From the NCBI GenBank assembly GCA_017889845.1, contig JAGGAJ010000032.1:1-13040 (forward strand): a DNA stretch of 13,040 nucleotides. The letters are read 5' to 3'. Position 1 is the first letter of the stretch. Every line of letters begins with the position of its first letter. Of the stretch, positions 8,155 through 13,040 are shown piece after piece. Below the pieces are notes generated by a model, which saw nothing but the letters and a program-made list of their open reading frames with translations, had not been told where the DNA came from and did not search any database. The stretch is from Deltaproteobacteria bacterium (GTDB lineage Bacteria > Desulfobacterota > Deferrimicrobia > Deferrimicrobiales > Deferrimicrobiaceae). Made by a program: the position numbers and the translations under genes.

Positions 8155-8382
8155 TCAGTCCCTGAATACCTTGTCCCGGTCGGACAGCGCAAGGCCCAGC
8201 GACAGGATGATCTTCCGCTTGGTGTCCATGCGGCACGCCATCCCTTTCTCCACCCGGTCGATCGTCAGGACGGAGAGCTTCGCGCGCCGCGCCAGTTCCG
8301 CCTTGCTCATCAACAGTCCTTCCCGTATCTTTCGGACGTTGTTGGGTTCGACTTTAATCTTTTCCGCCTCTTTTCCCGACAC
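8155..8382 (-). CDS. Small XRE-family helix-turn-helix regulator at the head of the pil operon
   Basis: A Cro/C1-type DNA-binding protein of about 75 residues with no other domain. The HTH is clear: NNVRKIREGLLMSKAELARR followed by AKLSVLTIDRVEKG, then a fifth-helix region MDTKRKIILSLGLALSDRD. Start uncertain: GTG 8382 is preferred, TTG 8391 and ATG 8433 are alternatives, and the conserved part begins near KVEPNN. ATG 8433 would begin inside the palindrome at the predicted transcription start and give an almost leaderless message, so it is less likely. It is the first gene after the promoter at 8443-8470 and lies 22 nt before pilM, so it is probably cotranscribed with pilMNOPQ and may autoregulate the operon. 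That role is inference. I recall similar small HTH proteins beside pilM in Geobacter-type genomes, without being able to check here. Confidence 0.88.
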   Translation of the reverse strand: MSGKEAEKIKVEPNNVRKIREGLLMSKAELARRAKLSVLTIDRVEKGMACRMDTKRKIILSLGLALSDRDKVFRD

Positions 8383-8422
8383 CGGCCTCAACCCCCGGAA
8401 CCCTTCTTTGCCGCCCGTTCTG

Positions 8423-8442
8423 GGCCCTGGCATGCTAGGGCC
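8423..8442. promoter_or_regulatory. 20-bp palindrome at the pil operon start site (candidate operator)
   Basis: GGCCCTGGCATGCTAGGGCC is a 20-bp inverted repeat centred on GCATGC with one mismatched pair (8429/8436). It begins right after the predicted -10 box and covers the expected transcription start, so a bound dimer would block the polymerase. The adjacent XRE protein is the natural candidate to bind it; that link is inference. Confidence 0.5.
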
Positions 8443-8470
8443 ATGGTATCGATATCGGATGACGTGTCAA
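8443..8470 (-). promoter_or_regulatory. Sigma70-like promoter for xre-pilMNOPQ
   Basis: On the minus strand a perfect -35 TTGACA (8470-8465) is followed, after 16 bp, by TACCAT (8448-8443; four of six matches to TATAAT). The region is AT-richer than its surroundings and is the only gap of any length between the response regulator gene and the pil operon. The spacer contains the small palindrome CGATATCG (8450-8457). No convincing sigma54 -24/-12 pair was seen here. Confidence 0.6.
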
Positions 8471-8495
8471 GAAACTTTATCTGATATCCAATGAG

Positions 8496-8515
8496 GCATA
8501 ATTACGCATAATTAT
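8496..8515. repeat. Tandem pair of GCATAATTA repeats
   Basis: Two copies of GCATAATTA (8496-8504 and 8506-8514), 10 bp apart and so on the same helix face, lie between the response-regulator stop and the pil promoter, about 26 bp upstream of its -35 box. They are strikingly AT-rich for this genome. Binding sites for an activator, or an UP-like element, are possible; there is no direct evidence for either. Confidence 0.55.
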
Positions 8516-9933
8516 CACCCCTCGATCCCGTACTCCTTCGCCTTGTAGAGCAGAGCGGGGTGGCTGATCCCCAGCAGCTCGGCGGCCTTCGGACGACTTC
8601 CTCCGGTCCGTTCCAGGGCCATCCGGATCAGCTGCCGCTCGAGCTCCCGTACCGCCGCCTTCAGGTCGGGCCGCTCCGGAGAAACCGGGATCCGCACGGC
8701 GTGGACCGGGCCGGGATCGGTCTCCCGGGAACCGGCTCCCTTCCCCCCCCACACCGCAAGGAGGGATTCCCGGGTGATCTCCCCGCCGGAAGCGAGAAGG
8801 GCGCACCGCTCCATGAGGTTTTTCACCTCCCGCACGTTCCCCCGCCACGCGTGGGCGCACAGGGCGGACATGGCGTCCTCCGACAGCCTCATGTCCGGTT
8901 TCCCGTATTTCGCGCAGCACCGGACGAGGAAGTGCCGGGCAAGGAGGGGGATGTCCTCCCTCCGCTCCCGCAACGGCGGGATGTGGATCCGCACCACGTT
9001 CAGCCGGTAGAACAGGTCGTCCCGGAACCGGCCCGACGCGACGTCCCCCTCGAGATCCCGGGAGGTCGCCGTCACGAGGCGCACGTCGACCTTGCGGGTT
9101 TCCCCTTCGCCGAGGCGCCGGATCTCCCCGTCCTGAAGGAAGCGCAGGAGCTTCGTCTGGAGCGGCAGCGGGAGCTCCCCGATCTCATCGAGGAAGAGGG
9201 TTCCCGCCCCCGCCTCCTCGATCAGGCCCACGCGGTCCGCCCTGGCCTCCGTGAACGCCCCCCTCCGGTGCCCGAACAGCTCGCTCTCAAGGAGATTTTC
9301 CGGTATCGCGCCGCAGTTTACGGCGACGAACGGTTTCCCGCGGCGCCGTCCGCCGAAGTGGAGGAGGCGTGCCACCAGCTCCTTGCCCGTCCCGCTCTCC
9401 CCCGTGACCAGGACCGTGACATCGTAGTCCTTGACCCGGCCGGCGGTCGCGACGACTTCCTCCATCGGCCGCGCAGCGTAGAGGATCTCCTCCGGGCGGC
9501 CGGCCCGCTCGATCTCCTCGCGGAGGGAGGCGTTCTCCTCCCGCAGCCGCTCCCGCTCCGCGGCCTTCCGCAGCGTCATCAGGATCTCGTCGCTCATGAA
9601 CGGCTTCGAGACGTAGTCGTAGGCGCCCAGCTTCATCGCCTCTACAGCGGTCTCCACGGTCCCGAAGGCCGACATCATGATCACGGTCCCGGGGATTCCC
9701 CTGGCCGTGATCTCCCGCAGCATATCGAGGCCGCCCATGACGGGCATCCGGAGGTCGCAGAGCAGGAAGTCGAACCGTTCCGCGGCGAGGAGCTCGAGGG
9801 CCTCGCGCCCGTTCCCCGCGTTCCGGACCTCGTACCCTTCCGCCGAAAGGATCTTTCCGAGGACGTCGCGGAGGGACGCCTCGTCGTCGACCACGAGGAC
9901 CCGCCCTGCCGGTTTTTTCGTCCCCGCCGTCAT
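8515..9933 (-). CDS. Sigma54-dependent NtrC-family response regulator (PilR-like)
   Basis: A 472-residue transcriptional activator. An N-terminal receiver domain (about 10-125) has acidic residues Asp16/Asp17, phospho-acceptor Asp60 (LLCDLRMP) and Lys110. The AAA+ sigma54-interaction domain (about 145-385) has Walker A GESGTGKE (178-185), Walker B GTLFLDE (244-250) and an arginine-finger region FRDDLFYRLN. A C-terminal Fis-type HTH covers about 425-468 (GGSRPKAAELLGISHPALLY). The sigma54-contacting loop reads GAFTEA (225-230) instead of the consensus GAFTGA. ATG 9933 overlaps the kinase stop as ATGA, so kinase and regulator are coupled. Its position between pil genes suggests control of pilus genes, as PilR does for pilA, but no sigma54 promoter was recognised in this window, so its targets may lie elsewhere. 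Confidence 0.95.
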   Translation of the reverse strand: MTAGTKKPAGRVLVVDDEASLRDVLGKILSAEGYEVRNAGNGREALELLAAERFDFLLCDLRMPVMGGLDMLREITARGIPGTVIMMSAFGTVETAVEAMKLGAYDYVSKPFMSDEILMTLRKAAERERLREENASLREEIERAGRPEEILYAARPMEEVVATAGRVKDYDVTVLVTGESGTGKELVARLLHFGGRRRGKPFVAVNCGAIPENLLESELFGHRRGAFTEARADRVGLIEEAGAGTLFLDEIGELPLPLQTKLLRFLQDGEIRRLGEGETRKVDVRLVTATSRDLEGDVASGRFRDDLFYRLNVVRIHIPPLRERREDIPLLARHFLVRCCAKYGKPDMRLSEDAMSALCAHAWRGNVREVKNLMERCALLASGGEITRESLLAVWGGKGAGSRETDPGPVHAVRIPVSPERPDLKAAVRELERQLIRMALERTGGSRPKAAELLGISHPALLYKAKEYGIEG

Positions 9934-11447
9934 GTCGCCGTCCCTTCCCCGGCCGCCGGTATCACGACGTGGAACGTCGCCCCCTTCCCTTCCCCGCTCT
10001 CCGCCCAGATCTCGCCCCCCGCGCTCTCCACGATCGTCCGGGAGACCGACAACCCGAGCCCGGTCCCCTTCCCCGGCTCCTTCGTGGTGAAGAACGGGTC
10101 GAAGAGGAGCGGGAGGTCCGCCCCGGCGATGCCCGGTCCCGTATCCGACACGGAGAGCGCCACCGCCGGCACCCCCATCCCGGGCAGCCCCCTCCGCGCG
10201 GTCCAGTCCGTTTCCGGCGGATCGGAGGAGCGGCGCCTTGGCCCGGGGGCGCGCCGCGGCGACCAGTCGCCGATCCGCCGCGTCCGGACCGTGAGACACC
10301 CCCTGCCGGCCATCGCGTCCACCGCGTTGATCAGGAGGTTCAGGAGCACCTGCCGGAACCGGTCCTCCGGGATCGCGGCGCTCCCGGGGTTTTCGCACGC
10401 GAGCCGGACCTCCACCTCGCGGAACAGGTCCCGGTAGGAGAGCATCTCCACCGCCTCCCGCACCGCCGCGTCCACATCCGTCGCGCCTTCCCGCTCCTCG
10501 CCGGGGGATGCCACGGACAGGAGGCCGCGCACGATGTTCTCCATCCGCTTCGTTTCGGCGACGATCTTTTCGAGGCACTCCTCCGCCTCTTCCCGGGGCG
10601 GTCGGTTGCGTGTCAGGTGCTCCGCGTACCCGCGGATCGCCATGAGGGGATTCCCCACCTCGTGGGCCACCCCCGCGGCCAGCCTGCCGACGGTCGCCAG
10701 CTTCTCCGACCGGAAGGCATCCTGCTCGGAGCGGCGCAGGCGTTCCTGCGCCGCCAGGATGCCGTCCACCATCTTATTGAAGGAGCCGGCGAGCTGGCCC
10801 AGTTCGTTCCCTTCGGCGACCTCCGCCCGGAGGCCGTACTCGCCCCCCGCGATCTTCTCCGACACGGAAGCGAGCCGGCGGATCGGGCCGACCACCGTCC
10901 GTTCCAGCAGGAACCCGCCGAACAGGACGAGAACGGCCACGTCCAGGGCGGCGAGCGCGAGCGTGACGTTGGCGAGCGTCCGAACCTCCTCCGCAATCCC
11001 GGGAGAATGGATCCGAACGCGGATTCCGCGGGGCGGCGCATTCCCGGACCTCGCCAGCGCGACGTCGGAGAGGCGGAGAGGCAGGGTTACGTCCACGGTC
11101 GGGTAGACGGGGAGGAAGGCGACGGCCCGCTCCGCGGCGGGGGACACGACCGGCACGCCGTCCGGCGGTCCTTCGGGGAGCAGGGTGATCGCCTCCACGT
11201 ATGGCGGGGCGCCGGCGAGCCCCGCCCGGGACAGGTCCAGGGGGCGGCCGCGCTCCGCGTCCCGCTCCAGCACGCGCCGCACCACCTCTCCGACGGACAC
11301 CCCCGCCTCCCCGTAGCGACGCTCCAGGGTCAGTTCGATTACCTTCAGCGCGAACACGGAGAGAAGGGAGAGCGACGCAATGGCCACCAGCGTCAGCTGG
11401 AGGACCACGGCGGTGCGGACCGACAGCGGCCTTCTCAGGAGGCCCAT
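9930..11447 (-). CDS. Membrane sensor histidine kinase (PilS/NtrB-like partner of the sigma54 regulator)
   Basis: A 505-residue sensor kinase expected to phosphorylate the adjacent regulator. Order: TM1 (about 11-36), a periplasmic sensor region (about 37-158), TM2 (about 160-182), HAMP (183-235), HisKA with phospho-acceptor His262 (AHEVGNPL), and HATPase with N-box LLNLLINAVDAM (about 368-379), DTGPGI (435-440), the F-box FDPFFTTK and GTGLGLS (461-467). Classical PilS has six membrane helices and a PAS domain; this protein has two helices and HAMP, so it is closer to ZraS/NtrB-type sensors. A basic Pro/Arg/Ser-rich insert (about 386-424) lies between the N- and D-boxes. Start at ATG 11447 is placed just before TM1. 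No Shine-Dalgarno precedes it; the upstream bases read CCTCCC, so initiation may be weak. The open frame reaches another ATG at 11546 across the promoter region, which is unlikely to be used. Confidence 0.93.
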   Translation of the reverse strand: MGLLRRPLSVRTAVVLQLTLVAIASLSLLSVFALKVIELTLERRYGEAGVSVGEVVRRVLERDAERGRPLDLSRAGLAGAPPYVEAITLLPEGPPDGVPVVSPAAERAVAFLPVYPTVDVTLPLRLSDVALARSGNAPPRGIRVRIHSPGIAEEVRTLANVTLALAALDVAVLVLFGGFLLERTVVGPIRRLASVSEKIAGGEYGLRAEVAEGNELGQLAGSFNKMVDGILAAQERLRRSEQDAFRSEKLATVGRLAAGVAHEVGNPLMAIRGYAEHLTRNRPPREEAEECLEKIVAETKRMENIVRGLLSVASPGEEREGATDVDAAVREAVEMLSYRDLFREVEVRLACENPGSAAIPEDRFRQVLLNLLINAVDAMAGRGCLTVRTRRIGDWSPRRAPGPRRRSSDPPETDWTARRGLPGMGVPAVALSVSDTGPGIAGADLPLLFDPFFTTKEPGKGTGLGLSVSRTIVESAGGEIWAESGEGKGATFHVVIPAAGEGTAT

Positions 11448-11463
11448 CGGGAGGAATCGCGCG

Positions 11464-11491
11464 TTGACTCGCGGGTCACGAGGATTAGAAT
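11464..11491 (+). promoter_or_regulatory. Sigma70-like promoter for the HAMP protein-pilin pair
   Basis: TTGACT (11464-11469) and TAGAAT (11486-11491) are each five of six to consensus, with a 16-bp spacer. The expected start near 11498 leaves a 20-nt leader before TTG 11518. An imperfect 15-bp palindrome (11468-11482, CTCG...CGAG) fills much of the spacer and could bind a regulator. Confidence 0.65.
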
Positions 11492-11495
11492 AGCA
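11487..11495 (-). promoter_or_regulatory. Extended -10 element, possible promoter of the kinase-regulator operon
   Basis: On the minus strand 11495-11487 reads TGCTATTCT, an extended -10 (TGN plus TATTCT), with no good -35 at the expected place. It would start transcription near 11480, 33 nt before the kinase ATG. It shares five base pairs with the -10 box of the plus-strand promoter. Confidence 0.4.
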
Positions 11496-11517
11496 AAAAC
11501 CCCTTGGGGAGGCGAAT

Positions 11518-11985
11518 TTGGGCGCGGCCGAGAACCGTCGTCGCATGAGGATCGTGGACCGGCGTTTCCAGCTCGGGCTTGCCGTCCGGCTCCTCCTCGT
11601 TCTCGCCGCTTTGTTCGCAGCGGGGATCGCCGTTGCGTTCGCCCCGTCGGTCTACATTCTCGCCACGACGAACGACCTGAAATCCCTGGAGCCCGCCGCC
11701 TCCGAGTTCCTCGTGCTCCACAAGCGCCTCTGGCCCGCCGCGCTCCTGTCCTTTTCCGGGATCTTCCTCTACGTGATCTTCTTCAGCCACCGGATCGCCG
11801 GGCCCGTGTACAGGATCAACGCGATTCTCCGCGCGCTCATCGACGACCGGGATCCCTCCGTCGTGAAGTTCCGGGGCGACGACTACTTCCAGCCCACCGC
11901 GCAACTTCTCGAGGAGCTGTCCCGGAAACTGTCGGAACCGCGGGGAGGGAAACCCCCTTCGGGAGAGGGGGAACGGAAGTCGTGA
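11518..11985 (+). CDS. Small membrane protein with two helices and a HAMP-like tail
   Basis: A 155-residue protein of unassigned function. It has a basic N-terminus, TM1 (about 19-42), a 29-residue periplasmic loop, TM2 (about 72-90) and a cytoplasmic HAMP-like segment (about 91-138) opening with SHRIAGPVYRINAIL and ending in the amphipathic helix TAQLLEELSRKL, then a Pro/Gly/Lys tail. It resembles the membrane-HAMP half of chemoreceptors and kinases but has no kinase, methyl-accepting or cyclase domain. TTG 11518 is the preferred start because GGGGAGG (11506-11512) lies 5 nt upstream; ATG 11545 is an alternative without a clear ribosome site. The stop overlaps the GTG of the pilin gene (GTGA), so the two are translationally coupled. 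A role in sensing or in pilin handling is inference from this coupling only. Confidence 0.85.
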   Translation: MGAAENRRRMRIVDRRFQLGLAVRLLLVLAALFAAGIAVAFAPSVYILATTNDLKSLEPAASEFLVLHKRLWPAALLSFSGIFLYVIFFSHRIAGPVYRINAILRALIDDRDPSVVKFRGDDYFQPTAQLLEELSRKLSEPRGGKPPSGEGERKS

Positions 11986-12419
11986 GCGCCATCGACCGCC
12001 CCGCCGGAAACTCCCGGCCGCCGGATTCCTTCCGCCGCCGTCGCGAGATCCCGGGGTTCACGCTCATCGAACTCACCATCGTCATCTTGATCATCGGGAT
12101 GCTCGCCGCCATTGCGTCCTACACCTACCGGGGGTTGGTGGCCAAAGCGAGGATGACCCAAGCGAAAACCGTGCTGGCGCACCTCTTCCGTACCGAGGCC
12201 ACCTATTACGCCAATAACGACATGTACACGGACAACGTTTCCCTGCTGGACTTCGACCCGGTGCAGTACCCCTACTACCAGATCTCGGTCGTCCTGGACA
12301 ACGGCGCGCAGAGCTACACCGGCTACGCGACGGGGGTCGCTGCCATGACCGGGGACCGCTGGTCCATCACTACGGACGGGATCCCTACCCAGGACAACAA
12401 TTCGCCGTTCAGGTTCTGA
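11982..12419 (+). CDS. Type IV prepilin (PilA/PilE-like or minor pilin)
   Basis: A 145-residue prepilin. A 25-residue basic leader ends RRREIPG, with peptidase cleavage before FTLIELTIVILIIGMLAAIA, the methylated N-terminal helix with the conserved Glu5. The mature protein is about 120 residues with a small globular domain (YYANNDMYTDNVSLLDFDP), no cysteines, and 10 Tyr, 5 Phe and 1 Trp. The helix lacks the usual Pro22 of major pilins (Tyr22 here). The start at GTG 11982 overlaps the upstream stop (GTGA); no better start precedes the cleavage site. The pilD gene for its maturation lies immediately downstream on the other strand. Whether this is the main fibre subunit or a minor pilin or pseudopilin cannot be told from the sequence alone. 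Confidence 0.92.
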   Translation: MSAIDRPAGNSRPPDSFRRRREIPGFTLIELTIVILIIGMLAAIASYTYRGLVAKARMTQAKTVLAHLFRTEATYYANNDMYTDNVSLLDFDPVQYPYYQISVVLDNGAQSYTGYATGVAAMTGDRWSITTDGIPTQDNNSPFRF

Positions 12420-13040
12420 GGATCAGCTGCCAGAAGCCGTTCCCGAGGTAGCGGGCCGCGAGGGCCGCGACGCAAAGGTACGGACCGAAAGGGATGGCGG
12501 TCTTCAGGCCGTCCTTCCCTTTCCGCATCGCCCAGATCCCTCCGGCGACTCCCAATAAAGACCCGATGAAGATGGTGAAGAGCGCTCCCTTCCAGCCGAG
12601 GAAGGCGCCGATCATGGCGAGCAGCTTCACGTCCCCGCCCCCCATCCCTTCGCGCCCGGTGGCCTTCTGGTAAAGCGTCGCAGTGGCATAGAGCACCCCC
12701 CCGCCCAATGCCATCCCGATCATGCTCTCCCGCACCCCCCCCCCCGGTAGGAACGCCAGCGCCACTCCCGCCGCCATGCCGCCCAGGGACAGCTCGTCGG
12801 GGATGATCCGGTGATCGATGTCGATGAAGACGATCGGGACCAGGAGGGAGAAGAAGACGAGATCCCGCAAGAGGTTGACCGGTTGGCCGTCGACGGCGGC
12901 GATGACGGCGAAGCCGACCGCCGTCATCGCCTCTACGGCGGGATAGCGCCAGGAGATCCTCCCGCCGCACCCGGCACACTTCCCCCGCAGCCACAGGAAC
13001 CCCGCGATGGGGATGTTCTCCAGGGGGGGGACCGGCCGGC
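12409..13040 (-). CDS. pilD: Prepilin peptidase PilD (5' end off window)
   Basis: Inner-membrane aspartic protease and N-methyltransferase that cuts prepilins after Gly and methylates the new N-terminus. The 209 visible residues run from the window edge; roughly the first 50-60, including the first membrane helix and first CxxC, are missing. Seen features are LENIPIAGFLWLRGKCAGCGGRISWRYPAVE with the second CxxC of the zinc-binding loop, the first catalytic Asp region FIDIDHRIIPDELS, and the GxGD-type motif GMGGGDVKLLAMIGAFLGW carrying the second catalytic Asp, among several hydrophobic helices. Reading frame past ATG 12927 is clearly conserved, so that internal Met is not the start. Its 3' end overlaps the pilin 3' end by 11 bp in convergent orientation. 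Confidence 0.95.
   Translation of the reverse strand, partial: RPVPPLENIPIAGFLWLRGKCAGCGGRISWRYPAVEAMTAVGFAVIAAVDGQPVNLLRDLVFFSLLVPIVFIDIDHRIIPDELSLGGMAAGVALAFLPGGGVRESMIGMALGGGVLYATATLYQKATGREGMGGGDVKLLAMIGAFLGWKGALFTIFIGSLLGVAGGIWAMRKGKDGLKTAIPFGPYLCVAALAARYLGNGFWQLILRT

Noticed and set aside
8423..8514. Possible sigma54 promoter (TGGCCC then TGCC) in front of the pil operon
   Set aside because: The GG-to-GC spacing is one base short and the -12 half is poor; the sigma70-like TTGACA/TACCAT pair fits better.
9913..9918. Run of six A on the coding strand near the start of the response regulator, a possible slippage site
   Set aside because: It simply encodes Lys-Lys in the N-terminal leader, and the receiver domain follows in the same frame.
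11495..11509. CCCCAAGGGG followed by TTTTT on the minus strand, resembling a small terminator
   Set aside because: The stem is at most four pairs with a two-base loop, too small to form, and it lies upstream of the kinase gene rather than after a gene.
12409..12927. Starting pilD at the internal ATG 12927
   Set aside because: The frame continues upstream with the conserved CxxC, ENIP and RYP..VE elements of prepilin peptidases, so the real start is off the right edge.

Overview
This is a GC-rich chromosomal window with tightly packed genes. It carries a type IV pilus (T4P) assembly and control region joined to shikimate-pathway genes. The order pilMNOPQ followed by aroC-aroK-aroB, an upstream NtrC-type two-component pair, and Fis-type and XRE-type regulators all suggest a deltaproteobacterium, plausibly Geobacter-like (Desulfuromonadota). 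That placement is inferred from gene order and protein style; no marker gene is present to fix it.

Layout from left to right. On the minus strand, aroB (1-1227, 3' end off the window), aroK (1224-1757) and aroC (1754-2947) form an operon read leftwards in the order aroC-aroK-aroB, with 4-bp start/stop overlaps. A 13-bp-stem hairpin (2974-3009) separates them from the upstream pil operon. That operon, also on the minus strand, reads xre-pilM-pilN-pilO-pilP-pilQ (8382 down to 3030). PilM is the cytoplasmic actin-like ring, PilN and PilO are inner-membrane alignment proteins, PilP is the lipoprotein link, and PilQ is the outer-membrane secretin. A strong sigma70-like promoter and a 20-bp palindrome lie in front of the small XRE regulator at the operon head. 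Upstream again on the minus strand are a sigma54-type response regulator (8515-9933) and its membrane histidine kinase (9930-11447), overlapping by 4 bp and probably forming a PilS/PilR-like pair.

On the plus strand, divergent from the kinase, two overlapping genes have their own sigma70-like promoter: a small two-helix membrane protein with a HAMP-like tail and no output domain (11518-11985), and a type IV prepilin (11982-12419). The prepilin peptidase gene pilD (minus strand, 12409-13040, 5' end off the window) converges on the pilin gene and overlaps it by 11 bp.

Together the window encodes the secretin-alignment subcomplex, a pilin, the enzyme that matures it, and the likely regulators. 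No mobile elements, CRISPR arrays, tRNA or rRNA genes were seen. Most of the content is known biology. The points most worth a second look are the missing standard start codon of aroC, the overlapping divergent -10 boxes between the kinase and pilin units, the operator-like palindrome at the XRE/pil promoter, the HAMP-only protein coupled to a tyrosine-rich pilin, and an AroB that runs past its usual C-terminus.
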